Shown here: positions 18,027-26,298 of the stretch, in pieces
Numbering within the stretch: the stretch's first letter is position 1
Layout: each line of letters starts with the position of its first letter
Source of the DNA: AP-15 sp963774345
GTDB taxonomy: Bacteria > Pseudomonadota > Alphaproteobacteria > ATCC43930 > CGMCC-115725
Direction of reading: 5' to 3'
Assembly (NCBI GenBank): GCA_963774345.1
Contig: CAVZFB010000024.1
Span: forward strand, 462,936-526,935
Length of the DNA: 64,000 nt
Program-made: the position numbers and the translations under genes
Notes under the pieces: model-generated
What the model was told of the DNA's origin: nothing
What the model saw: only the letters and a program-made list of their open reading frames with translations
The model's database searches: none

Positions 18027-19202
18027 ATGCCAGTCATCGCCGAGGTGCGCGACTATCAGGACGAGTTGACGGCGATCCGCCGGGATATCCACGCCCATCC
18101 CGAATTGGCCTTCGCCGAGCGGCGCACGGCTGATCTGGTCGCGGCAAAACTCATCGAGTTCGGCTGTGAGGTTCATCGCGGGCTCGCTGGGACCGGGGTG
18201 GTCGGCACGATCCGGCGTGGCAATTCACCGGCGGCGATCGGGCTGCGCGCCGATATGGATGCGTTGCCCATCCACGAGATGAACGATTTCGCCCACCGCT
18301 CGACCGAAGACGGCAAAATGCACGCCTGCGGCCATGACGGGCACACGACGATGCTGCTAGGCGCTGCCAGATACCTCGCCGCGACACGGAACTTCGACGG
18401 CGCCGTGCATCTGATCTTTCAGCCGGCCGAGGAAGGCGGTGGCGGCGGCCGGCTCATGGTCGAACAAGGGCTGTTCGAAAAATTTCCGTGCGATGCGGTC
18501 TTCGCGCTTCACAACAAACCCGGGATCGCGGTCGGGCAGATCGCGGCAAGGTCGGGACCGCTATTGGCCGCCTCCGATCGCTGGGACATCCGCATCAAGG
18601 GCCACGGGACCCACGCCGCGCACCCGCATCTCGGCATCGATCCGTTCGTGATCGGCGCGGAGATCGTGCTGGCGTTGCAGACGATCGCCAGCCGCAGTGT
18701 CGATCCGCTCAATTCGGCGGTGGTCAGCATCGGGTTCATCAATGGCGGATCGGCCTATAACGCGATCCCTGATGCGCTGCATATCGGTGGCACTGCGCGC
18801 AGCTTCCGCCCGCAAGTCCAAGATTTGATCGAGCGTCGCATCGGCGAGATCGCCCGCGGTGTCGCCGCCGTCCATGGCGCGGTTGCCGAAGCAGATTACC
18901 GCCGCTCCTATCCGCCGACGATCAACCATACCGCCGAAACCGAATTCGCCGCCCAGGTCGCGGCCGAAATCTGCGGCCCCGATGCGGTGCTGCGCGATAT
19001 CGCGCCCTCGATGGGGGGTGAAGATTTTTCGTTCATGCTGAATGCGCGCCCGGGGGCGATGCTGTGGCTCGGCAACGGCCCCGGCGAGGGCGACTGCTTC
19101 CTGCACAATGCCCGCTACGACTTCAACGACGCGGCATTACCGGTCGGAGTCAGCTTTTTCGTGCGACTTGCCGAGCGATTTTTGGAAAAAGCGGCGCGCT
19201 GA
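18027..19202 (+). CDS. M20 family amidohydrolase (hippurate hydrolase-like)
   Basis: 391 residues. The dinuclear metal site is visible: GLRADMDALP, HACGHDGHTTMLLG (Cys101, His103) and FQPAEEGGGG (Glu135-136), with a late SMGGEDFSFML. The dimerisation domain begins near GHGTHAAHPHLG. Family members remove acyl groups from N-acyl amino acids such as hippurate or N-acetyl amino acids, in the cytosol. Start at 18027 follows GGGAGAG. Convergent with the citE-like gene 11 bp away. Confidence 0.9.
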   Translation: MPVIAEVRDYQDELTAIRRDIHAHPELAFAERRTADLVAAKLIEFGCEVHRGLAGTGVVGTIRRGNSPAAIGLRADMDALPIHEMNDFAHRSTEDGKMHACGHDGHTTMLLGAARYLAATRNFDGAVHLIFQPAEEGGGGGRLMVEQGLFEKFPCDAVFALHNKPGIAVGQIAARSGPLLAASDRWDIRIKGHGTHAAHPHLGIDPFVIGAEIVLALQTIASRSVDPLNSAVVSIGFINGGSAYNAIPDALHIGGTARSFRPQVQDLIERRIGEIARGVAAVHGAVAEADYRRSYPPTINHTAETEFAAQVAAEICGPDAVLRDIAPSMGGEDFSFMLNARPGAMLWLGNGPGEGDCFLHNARYDFNDAALPVGVSFFVRLAERFLEKAAR

Positions 19203-19213
19203 GCTGCTCGATC

Positions 19214-20071
19214 CTATTCGGCGCTGAGGCCGAGCAGCCGACGGGCGAGGGTCAGATGCGGGCGGTCGATCATCCTGCCGTCGAGCGCGATCGTGCCGGC
19301 GTCGGGGTTTGCGGCGAACAGGGCGACGACCTTGCGCGCCCAGGCGAGCTCGTCGTCGCTGACCGCAAATGTCCTGTTGATCACCGATATTTGCGCCGGA
19401 TGGATCGCCATCTTGGCGGTGAAGCCCGAGCGCCGCGCCGCCGCGCACTCGGTGGCGAGCCCGGTCTCGTCCCTGAAATCGGTATAGATCGTGTCGATCG
19501 GCGCGACGCTGGCTGCGGCCGCAGCCAGCAGGCACAGCGAGCGTGCCAGGCGATAGACATCGTCATAAATGCCGTCGAGCCGGCGGTTATTGCCACCGAT
19601 GCAGGCCGCGAGATCCTCGGCGCCCCAGGTGATGCCTTCGAGCCGCGGCGACCCCCCGACGTAATTGCCGAGGGCGAACATCGCGGCCGGGGTTTCGGTT
19701 GCGATCGCGATGACCCGAACACCGCCTAGCGGCACGGAAGCGGCTGTCTCAAACGCCGACAGATAATGATCGAGCGTGCGCAGATCGTCCGGCACGCATT
19801 TAGGCAACAGGATGCCGTCGGGCTTTCCGGGCACGGTCGCGGCGAGGTCGTCGAGGGCGGCGCCGCTCGCCAGCGGGTTGATCCGCACCCAGCGACGAAA
19901 ATCAGCCGAGCCAGTCGCATCGAGAAAGGCGCGCGCCAGGCGTCGCGCCACCGGCCGGTTCGCCGGGACGACCGAATCCTCGAGGTCGAGGATCAGCGCG
20001 TCGGCCCCCGCTTCGGGCGCGCGCGCGAGCTTACGCTCGCTATCGGCCGGAACGAACAGAAAGGACCGCAT
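19214..20071 (-). CDS. CitE-like lyase (HpcH/HpaI aldolase family)
   Basis: 285 residues, matching the CitE-like group. MRSFLFVPADSERKLARA opens the barrel; LILDLEDSV, RINPLASG, ILLPKC, AIATETPAAMF (magnesium glutamate) and GAEDLAACIGG follow; KMAIHPAQ is near the end. Expected to cleave a malyl-, citramalyl- or similar CoA thioester. It begins directly after the MaoC-like gene's stop, so the two form an operon and may act in sequence: hydration of an enoyl-CoA and then retro-aldol cleavage, as in mesaconyl-/citramalyl-CoA metabolism. The exact substrate is inferred. Confidence 0.85.
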   Translation of the reverse strand: MRSFLFVPADSERKLARAPEAGADALILDLEDSVVPANRPVARRLARAFLDATGSADFRRWVRINPLASGAALDDLAATVPGKPDGILLPKCVPDDLRTLDHYLSAFETAASVPLGGVRVIAIATETPAAMFALGNYVGGSPRLEGITWGAEDLAACIGGNNRRLDGIYDDVYRLARSLCLLAAAAASVAPIDTIYTDFRDETGLATECAAARRSGFTAKMAIHPAQISVINRTFAVSDDELAWARKVVALFAANPDAGTIALDGRMIDRPHLTLARRLLGLSAE

Positions 20072-20539
20072 TTATCTCTCCGCCTTATCCGGAGGCCGGC
20101 ATTTCATCAGACCGGCGCGCCGGCAGATCGCGACGGTCTCGCCCCGCTGGTTGACGCCCTGATGTTCGAACTCGACGACACCGGCGTCGGGGCGCGATTG
20201 GCTCTTGCGCTTCGAGCGCACGATTGTGCGCGCCCGCAGCGTGTCGCCGTGGAACACCGGCTTCGGAAAGCGCACATCGCTCATGCCAAGATTGGCGACG
20301 GTAGTGCCGAGCGTCGTCTCGCCGACGCTGATGCCGATAACCAGGCCGAGAGTGAACAGGCTGTTGACCAGGCGTTGGCCGAACTCGGTCGTTTTGGCGA
20401 ATTCCGCATCGAGATGAAGCGGTTGTGGGTTCATCGTCAGAGTACTGAACAGCACGTTGTCCATCTCGGTGACGGTGCGGCTGATCGCATGCTCAAAGAC
20501 CTGTCCTTCTTCGAAATCCTCGAAATATAGCCCTGCCAT
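20072..20539 (-). CDS. MaoC-like (R)-specific enoyl-CoA hydratase
   Basis: 155 residues, hot-dog fold. AEFAKTTEFGQRLVNSLFTLG holds the conserved helix region and VRFPKPVFHGDTLRARTIV the strand region typical of MaoC dehydratases such as mesaconyl-CoA hydratase. GGAGGGATG precedes ATG 20539, so the 75-bp in-frame extension is unlikely. First gene of the pair with the CitE-like lyase (0 bp gap). Confidence 0.85.
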   Translation of the reverse strand: MAGLYFEDFEEGQVFEHAISRTVTEMDNVLFSTLTMNPQPLHLDAEFAKTTEFGQRLVNSLFTLGLVIGISVGETTLGTTVANLGMSDVRFPKPVFHGDTLRARTIVRSKRKSQSRPDAGVVEFEHQGVNQRGETVAICRRAGLMKCRPPDKAER

Positions 20540-20840
20540 CATCCCTCCAGACCGCTGGTCCAGCCGCGCCAATCCATCATCCCGCAGGCTGATCCCGATG
20601 CGACCGGCCGTCAACGCGATCCTGGCAGCCTTTCACCGCCCGATAAGCGGGTTGAACCCCGTCCCTGGCATTGGGGAGTTTGTGCTACTCCACGACCGGT
20701 GGTCGATCACTCTGCTGTAGTCGGGGATTAAGATATTGTGACGGCGCCAATTCCGCTCGACCGCCATCGCTGAAAAACCTAGCATGGCGCCGCATCGAAG
20801 GGGGACCGCGCCGCTTGCGCCAACGGAAACCGGTGGGGGA

Positions 20841-21701
20841 ATGGAAATAAATCGGCTGATCGCCGAACACGGTGCCTGGTTTTACCTGATCGCTTTCATC
20901 TGGACTTTTCTCGAGGGCGAGACGGTCGTGCTTTTTGCCGGTTTTGCCGCGGCGCAGGGCATGCTCAATCCTTTTCTGTTGCTGGCCGCAACCGGGCTCG
21001 GCAGCTTCGCCGGGGACCAGAGCTGGTTTTGGGTTGGTCGCCATTTCGGCTCAAGATTGCTCGACCGCTTCCCCCGTTGGCGATTTGGCGTTGAGGCAGC
21101 GCTGCGCTGGCTCGAGCGCTACAACACCGGTTTCATCCTGTCGTTTCGTTTCATTTATGGGGTGCGCAATTTCTCGTCTTTCGCCATGGGGATGAGCGCC
21201 ATCCGCGGCAAGCGCTTTCTGGCGCTGAATTTTCTCGCGGCCGCACTGTGGGCGGCGGGCTTTATTGCTGTCGGCTATTTTCTGGGCCACGCGTTTCGCG
21301 CGGTTCTCGGCGATCTTGCCCGCTCATTCAGCTTAGCGATGCTGGGCGTGTTTGTCGCCATCGCCTGCGGCGTCGGACTTGTCCATCGGGTGCAGCGCCG
21401 ACGTCAGCTCGAGAGTCCCGCCGGGGGTCAAGGCCGCCGCGCCACCATCGTGACGCGAGGCCACGGCGCCGATCGCGACACCACCGAGACCGGAGTTTCA
21501 ATAGCAAGGCTCAGCGCGCTGTCGGCGCGCCCCGCATTGACCGCGATCTCGGCGAGCCCGTTCGAATTCTCGTACCAAAAACCCGCGCCCGGCGGCGCGT
21601 CGGAAAAGGTCCGGGCGCGGGTCAGCACTCGTCCCTTGACGGCAAGCTTGGCGTTCTCGGGCAGAATCGAGGCGCGTAGCCCGGTCATGGCATTTCCATA
21701 G
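20841..21701 (+). CDS. DedA family membrane protein with an unusual C-terminal extension
   Basis: The first 200 residues are a normal DedA protein: FIWTFLEGETVVLFAGF, the GDQSWFWVGRHFG motif, and GFILSFRFIYGVRNFSSFAMG with the conserved glycine-arginine core. Such proteins move undecaprenyl phosphate or phospholipids across the inner membrane. DedA proteins usually end soon after the last helix (about VGLVHRVQRRR, residue 200). Here the frame runs on another 85 residues, reading entirely antisense through the 3' third of the convergent SAM hydrolase gene, a 274-bp overlap. ATG 20841 follows GGGGGA. Confidence 0.82.
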   Translation: MEINRLIAEHGAWFYLIAFIWTFLEGETVVLFAGFAAAQGMLNPFLLLAATGLGSFAGDQSWFWVGRHFGSRLLDRFPRWRFGVEAALRWLERYNTGFILSFRFIYGVRNFSSFAMGMSAIRGKRFLALNFLAAALWAAGFIAVGYFLGHAFRAVLGDLARSFSLAMLGVFVAIACGVGLVHRVQRRRQLESPAGGQGRRATIVTRGHGADRDTTETGVSIARLSALSARPALTAISASPFEFSYQKPAPGGASEKVRARVSTRPLTASLAFSGRIEARSPVMAFP

Positions 21702-22213
21702 CCGTCGATATAGACGATCTCGGGCAAGTCGTCCGGCCAATCAGGAAAACGGCCAATGCCTGCGGCGCGCAGGGCGTCGGGGGGCAACGTGCCGGCCGCG
21801 AGCCGCGCCGCCACCGGGGCAAACAGATCGCGCCCGTGAAAGCTCGCCGAGAGCTTGTCAGGGCTCCACAGGATCTTGGAGGTCTTGCCGGCGTCGGCGC
21901 GGCGTAAGACGATCTCAAACAAGCCGTTATCTGGACCCACATAAGAGCGCCCATCGGCCTCGACGACAACCGCCGCACGGGCGCCGCCAACCCCGGGATC
22001 GACGACCGCCATCAGCACTGTCCCAGGAGGGAACCACGGGCCGTAGGCGGCCAGCAGATAAGCCGCGGGTTTGGGCTTTGCCGCTGGCAGGTCGGCAAAC
22101 AGATCGACGATCGGAACCCCGGCAGAAAGCTGATGCAGCACTGCCTTGACCTGGCCCGTATACGGTCCCGAGAGCCCGAAGTCGGTGAATAGCACAATCA
22201 TCGGCGGTTCCAT
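21428..22213 (-). CDS. SAM hydrolase (adenosine-forming), SAM hydroxide adenosyltransferase family
   Basis: About 261 residues from ATG 22213 (22201 is also possible; neither has a strong ribosome site). Family marks in order: IVLFTDFGLSGPYTGQVK, VVDPGVGGARAAV, YVGPDNGLFE, HGRDLFAPVAARL and YIDGYGNAMTGL. Relatives of fluorinase that hydrolyse S-adenosylmethionine to adenosine and methionine; the physiological reason is unclear. Its 3' third overlaps the dedA frame on the other strand. Confidence 0.85.
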   Translation of the reverse strand: MEPPMIVLFTDFGLSGPYTGQVKAVLHQLSAGVPIVDLFADLPAAKPKPAAYLLAAYGPWFPPGTVLMAVVDPGVGGARAAVVVEADGRSYVGPDNGLFEIVLRRADAGKTSKILWSPDKLSASFHGRDLFAPVAARLAAGTLPPDALRAAGIGRFPDWPDDLPEIVYIDGYGNAMTGLRASILPENAKLAVKGRVLTRARTFSDAPPGAGFWYENSNGLAEIAVNAGRADSALSLAIETPVSVVSRSAPWPRVTMVARRP

Positions 22214-22481
22214 CGCTTGGGTGCGATCATGAGATCGCCAACAGTTTATAAACAAAAATTTGCAGCAGACTTTTGAGATCACGCTGCGACCAGCCCCGGG
22301 CGTCGTGCGAGGCACGTCTTGATCAATCAAAGGTTGGAGGATGACGTTGCGTTACCCTGGATTAGGGCGGTTCTGCTGCTGATCGAGCGGCGGAAAGACG
22401 CCAGCGCGAATGGTTCCTCTTGAATATGCTAGCCGACTGCGTATCGTGTGGTGGTTCTAGGGGAATATTTGGGGGAACGCG

Positions 22482-22940
22482 ATGAGAAAAGCCGTCCTGG
22501 CCGCCGCGATCTTTGCAGCAGCGTCGCTTCAGGGTGCGTCGGCTGCCGACAGGCATTGCTATTCGCCGGCAGATTTGGAGGCAGAGCAGGCGATTAGGTT
22601 CCAGACGAATCTGATGGTGATCAGCTCCGCCTGCCGTGACACCGTGTATGGCGAGTTTCGTGCGCGCAACACAGCTGCGATCATTCGCTACCAGAAGATC
22701 ATGATCGCTCATTTTCGACGTGAGGGCGCGCGCAACGCCCAGGGCGAGTTCGACGCCTGGAATACCAGCCTGGCGAACGAGCTCTCGCTGCAGCAAGGCG
22801 CGCAGTCGACAGCAATCATATGTCAGAAGGCGGTCGATCTCGAAAAAATGGCCAGCACTCTCGATTCCAAAGGATTGCACGACTATGCGGTCGCCCAGGC
22901 GGCAAGTCCGGCGGTAACGCATCCAAAATGCGGCAGGTAG
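22482..22940 (+). CDS. Small secreted protein of unknown function
   Basis: 152 residues with a clear signal peptide (MRKAVLAAAIFAAASLQGASA, cleavage before ADRHC). The mature part has four cysteines, at about 26, 50, 121 and 150, consistent with two disulfides, and is predicted mostly helical. GGGGGA precedes the ATG. No family recognised. Followed closely by the terC-like gene on the same strand (52 bp). Confidence 0.75.
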   Translation: MRKAVLAAAIFAAASLQGASAADRHCYSPADLEAEQAIRFQTNLMVISSACRDTVYGEFRARNTAAIIRYQKIMIAHFRREGARNAQGEFDAWNTSLANELSLQQGAQSTAIICQKAVDLEKMASTLDSKGLHDYAVAQAASPAVTHPKCGR

Positions 22941-22992
22941 GGTGAAGCTATCGCGAAAGGGCGGTCTCGACGCTGCATGAAGCAGTGCCTAT

Positions 22993-23640
22993 GTGGCAAG
23001 GGTGCTGATCGAGGCTAATCAACTCGGCGCGTTGCTGTCGGTTGTCATCATCGACGTCGTGCTCGCCGGTGACAACGCGGTCGTCGTCGGAATGGCAGCC
23101 TCCGGCCTGCCTGTCGAGCAGCGCCGGCGGGTCATCATGTTCGGCATCGCCATCGCCACCGCGCTGCGTATCCTGTTTGCGTATTTTGCCGCACAGCTGC
23201 TCGTGATCATCGGGCTGACCTTGGCCGGCGGCATTCTGCTGCTGTGGGTGTCGTGGAAGATGTACCGCGAGATACGCGCGACGCCGACTAACGATCAGCT
23301 ACTCACGGTCAGAAAGGAGTGCCAGCCGCCGGTCCGAAAAAAGAGCGCCGCGCAGGCATTAGGGCAAATCGTTCTGGCTGACGTGTCGATGTCGCTCGAC
23401 AACGTGCTCGCGGTGGCGGGAACCGCACGGGACCATTTTTGGGTATTGGCGTTCGGGCTAGCGCTCTCCGTCGCGCTGATGGGCATCGCCTCTAATTACA
23501 TTGCGCGCTTGCTCGAACGCCATTTGTGGATTTCATGGGTCGGACTTGCCATCATTACCTTTGTGGCCCTGCGCATGATCTGGGACGGCTCAACCGAGGT
23601 CATCCAGCAGACTTCGTCAGCGGGCCTGTCGGGGCCCTAA
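22993..23640 (+). CDS. TerC/YjbE family integral membrane protein
   Basis: 215 residues. Two signature aspartate motifs lie in related helices: IIDVVLAGDNAVVVGMA and LADVSMSLDNVLAVAG, as in the TerC superfamily of putative metal-ion (Mn, Ca) exporters. The start is GTG 22993; the ATG two bases earlier is in another frame and hits a stop after five codons. Seven hydrophobic segments with a basic cytoplasmic loop in the middle. Confidence 0.85.
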   Translation: MARVLIEANQLGALLSVVIIDVVLAGDNAVVVGMAASGLPVEQRRRVIMFGIAIATALRILFAYFAAQLLVIIGLTLAGGILLLWVSWKMYREIRATPTNDQLLTVRKECQPPVRKKSAAQALGQIVLADVSMSLDNVLAVAGTARDHFWVLAFGLALSVALMGIASNYIARLLERHLWISWVGLAIITFVALRMIWDGSTEVIQQTSSAGLSGP

Positions 23641-23652
23641 TGGGGTGGCCCC
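23631..23652. terminator. Possible bidirectional hairpin at the terC stop
   Basis: GGGGCC (23631-23636) pairs with GGCCCC (23647-23652) around a 10-base loop. It spans the terC stop and sits just before the stop of the convergent regulator. No T-tract. Confidence 0.35.
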
Positions 23653-23655
23653 GGG

Positions 23656-24585
23656 TCAGAGCGCCAATTCCCAGGTCTCGCCAATTAACTCGTGGCCGAA
23701 GCTGAAATGCGGCTGCGCCTCAACAAGGCGAAATCCCTCCCTTTCATAAAGGCGGCGGGCCGCGACCAGCACGTTGTTGGTCCACAACCGGACAGTTCGA
23801 TAACCCGCCTGACGAGCAAAACGCAGGCATTCCTGCACTAGCCGCGCCCCGATCCCCAACCCGCGCGCTTCCGGCGCGACCAGCAGCAGGCGCAACTTCG
23901 CCACGGTCTCCGCTTCGTCGACGAGGACCACCGAACCGACATTCTCGCCGTCTTTCTCGGCGATCCAGCAGCATTCCCGCCGCGGATCGAAGGTCCGGAT
24001 AAATTTCACCACGATATCGGCGACTAGCGCCTCGAACTGAATGTCCCAGCCGTATTCCTGCGCATAGAGCGCGCCATGGCGCTGGGTGACCCAACCCAAA
24101 TCGCCCGGCCGATGCGGCCGCAGCAGATAGGGAGCCCGGTCCTCAGAATCGCGATCGAGCAGGCGCTCGATCGTCCGCGCCGCCGCGACCAGCCGGATTT
24201 GCTCGTCTTCCGGTAGACCGTGCAGCATGGCGCCGACTTGATCGTGAGCGCGGGCGTCGAGCGGGGCGAAGGCGGCGTGCCCCTGTGCCGTCAGCGACAA
24301 CAGCCCGAGCCGCCGATCGGACTGCGACGGGGTCCGGCGAATCAGCCCGCGTCGTTCGAAACTGCGCAGGATCCGGCTCAGATATCCCGGATCCAGCCCC
24401 AGTTGTGCGCCGAGACGCGTGGCCGTCAGCGGCTCCTCGTGGGCAAGTTCATAGAGCACCCGAGCCTCGGACAGAGAAAACGGGCTTTTCAGCAACCCTT
24501 TCGCCAGCACTCCGATCTTCTGCGTATAAAAACGATTGAACCGGCGTAGATCGGCGATGCGCCGATCGAAGGCGGTCTCGACCAT
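23656..24585 (-). CDS. MarR-type regulator fused to GNAT acetyltransferase
   Basis: 309 residues from ATG 24585. The N-terminal 150 residues are a MarR winged helix (LSEARVLYELAHEEPLTATRLG, LDPGYLSRILRSFERRGLI, SDRRLGLLSLTAQG). The C-terminal half is a GNAT domain with acetyl-CoA loop LLVAPEARGLGIGARLV. This fusion is common in proteobacteria and is thought to couple transcription with acetylation of an unknown amine. An in-frame ATG at 24603 and a distant start at 24648 exist, but the latter lies inside a palindrome likely to be the operator. GAGG precedes 24585. Confidence 0.85.
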   Translation of the reverse strand: MVETAFDRRIADLRRFNRFYTQKIGVLAKGLLKSPFSLSEARVLYELAHEEPLTATRLGAQLGLDPGYLSRILRSFERRGLIRRTPSQSDRRLGLLSLTAQGHAAFAPLDARAHDQVGAMLHGLPEDEQIRLVAAARTIERLLDRDSEDRAPYLLRPHRPGDLGWVTQRHGALYAQEYGWDIQFEALVADIVVKFIRTFDPRRECCWIAEKDGENVGSVVLVDEAETVAKLRLLLVAPEARGLGIGARLVQECLRFARQAGYRTVRLWTNNVLVAARRLYEREGFRLVEAQPHFSFGHELIGETWELAL

Positions 24586-24634
24586 TTTCACTGCCTCGCA
24601 CATCGAATCGACGGATAGGATCGTCAACCATTTC

Positions 24635-24649
24635 GTTGACAAAGTCAAC
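24635..24649. promoter_or_regulatory. Palindromic operator candidate upstream of the MarR-GNAT gene
   Basis: GTTGAC-AAA-GTCAAC is a perfect inverted repeat with 6-bp arms, 50 bp upstream of the chosen start. Size and TTGAC core match the operators of MarR-GNAT regulators, so autoregulation is likely. The TTGAC half could overlap a -35 box. Confidence 0.65.
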
Positions 24650-25041
24650 TACCGGTCGTGCACCTATTTAGCCGTGGCTCCACGCGCCCCTGCCGAGCAC
24701 ACAGAACTTGCACAATGGGGATGATTGAGGGGCACTGCGCCAGCTCGCCGCCGCCAAACTCGGACCGAGCTCGCGAAGCGCTCGTCATAGGGTAGGAGCG
24801 TGCAGACGAGGACCGCCGACTGAGCGGCACCCTTATGTCTGACGACCATGCGCGCGGTCGCGAACATCGCGTTTTCGGGCGATTTGCCGAGGATGCCCCG
24901 GGACGCCTAGGTGATCTCCGGCGCTGCTCCTGTGCGACCGAGCCAGCGATCGCTCTGCCCGATCACCTTCCCGGTGAGGCGGCGAGTTGCGGTACCCGCT
25001 CATCGGCCCTACGTTATGCCTTTGGCCGCTGACGCTAAAAC
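24650..25041. other. Divergent region before the URC operon, no gene seen
   Basis: About 390 bp. Short frames here lack ribosome sites and domains. Promoter of the URC operon is expected in its right part; no box can be assigned. Confidence 0.5.
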
Positions 25042-26298
25042 ATGACGGAGCACTCGATCCCGCGTCACATCCGGCTCACCTCCCATCCGGGGAGCGCGGG
25101 GCAAGGAGCGATCCCACTGCGCTGGGGTGCCGCCCACCCTACCGAACGCGGGCCGATAGTCGCGAGCCCGGCCGAACCCGGCCAGCGGAATGCCATCGGC
25201 TCTTACTCCGGCGCCTATGGGCTGTATCGCGCGCTGGCGGTGGCGACGAATGCGCTGGCGCGGGACCACCGCCCCGATTTGACTGACACCGCACCCGCAG
25301 CCGTGATTCCGCCCAGCCTGCAATGGGCCGACCCGGCCAAGATCGTGTCGCTCGATCCTTGGGGCCATCTGATCGGCGACGTGTTCGCCGCGGAGATCCG
25401 CGCGGGTGTCGATGTGCGCCCGACGATCGCGATCACCACCGCACGGATCGCTATGCCGGAGATCCACCAGCTGATCGCCGAGAGCGGACTCATGCCCGAC
25501 GGGCAGGTGCTTCTCGCCAGCGGCGAGATCCGCGTCACCAAGGCGGCGATCGACCCGGTATGGCACTTGCCGGGTCTCGCCGCCCGCTTCGGCGTTGAGG
25601 AGGCGGATCTGCGGCGCAGCCTGTTTGAGGAAACCGGCGGCATGTTCCCCGAACTCGTCACCCGGCCGGACCTCGAGATCCTGCTGCCACCGATCGGCGG
25701 CACAACGGTCTATTTGTTCGGCGAAGTCGAGCGGATCGCCGCGCCGGACACCGTCATCGCCTGCCGCGTCCACGACGAGTGCAACGGCTCCGACGTATTC
25801 GGCTCGGACATCTGCACCTGCCGGCCCTATCTGGTGCATGGCATCGAGGTCTGCGTCGCGACCGCGCAACAGGGTGGGGTCGGGGTCATCATCTACAACC
25901 GCAAGGAGGGCCGCGCGCTGGGTGAAGTCACCAAATTCCTGGTCTACAACGCGCGCAAGCGCCAGCCTGGCGGCGACCGTGCCGACACCTATTTCCATCG
26001 CACCGAATGCGTCGCTGGGGTGCAGGATCTGCGGTTTCAGGAGTTGATGCCGGACGTGGTCCACTGGCTCGGCATTCGCCACGTCGACCGCTGGGTGTCG
26101 ATGTCGAACCTGAAGAGAGCGGCGCTCGAAGCGCAGGGGATCGAGGTGGTCGAGCAGGTCGCGATCCCGGATCGGCTCGTACCCCTCGATGCGACAGTCG
26201 AGATCGAGGCGAAAAAGGCCGCAGGATATTTCGCGCCGTCGGGCATGCCGGACGCGGAGGAATTGCACAACGTCAAGGGCCGTGCTCTCGGCGAATGA
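25042..26298 (+). CDS. GTP cyclohydrolase II-like protein of the URC uracil pathway (URC1 type)
   Basis: 418 residues, twice the size of RibA. The N-terminal 200 residues are a domain typical of URC1-type proteins; the C-terminal half has the GTP cyclohydrolase II fold. Zinc cysteines are Cys247, Cys258 and Cys260 (HDECNGSDVFGSDICTC), and YNRKEGRALGE replaces the canonical R-x-E-G-R-G of RibA. In the URC pathway this enzyme acts on a pyrimidine ribotide instead of GTP. Followed by URC4 and upp, which together define the pathway. No clear ribosome site before ATG 25042. Confidence 0.85.
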   Translation: MTEHSIPRHIRLTSHPGSAGQGAIPLRWGAAHPTERGPIVASPAEPGQRNAIGSYSGAYGLYRALAVATNALARDHRPDLTDTAPAAVIPPSLQWADPAKIVSLDPWGHLIGDVFAAEIRAGVDVRPTIAITTARIAMPEIHQLIAESGLMPDGQVLLASGEIRVTKAAIDPVWHLPGLAARFGVEEADLRRSLFEETGGMFPELVTRPDLEILLPPIGGTTVYLFGEVERIAAPDTVIACRVHDECNGSDVFGSDICTCRPYLVHGIEVCVATAQQGGVGVIIYNRKEGRALGEVTKFLVYNARKRQPGGDRADTYFHRTECVAGVQDLRFQELMPDVVHWLGIRHVDRWVSMSNLKRAALEAQGIEVVEQVAIPDRLVPLDATVEIEAKKAAGYFAPSGMPDAEELHNVKGRALGE

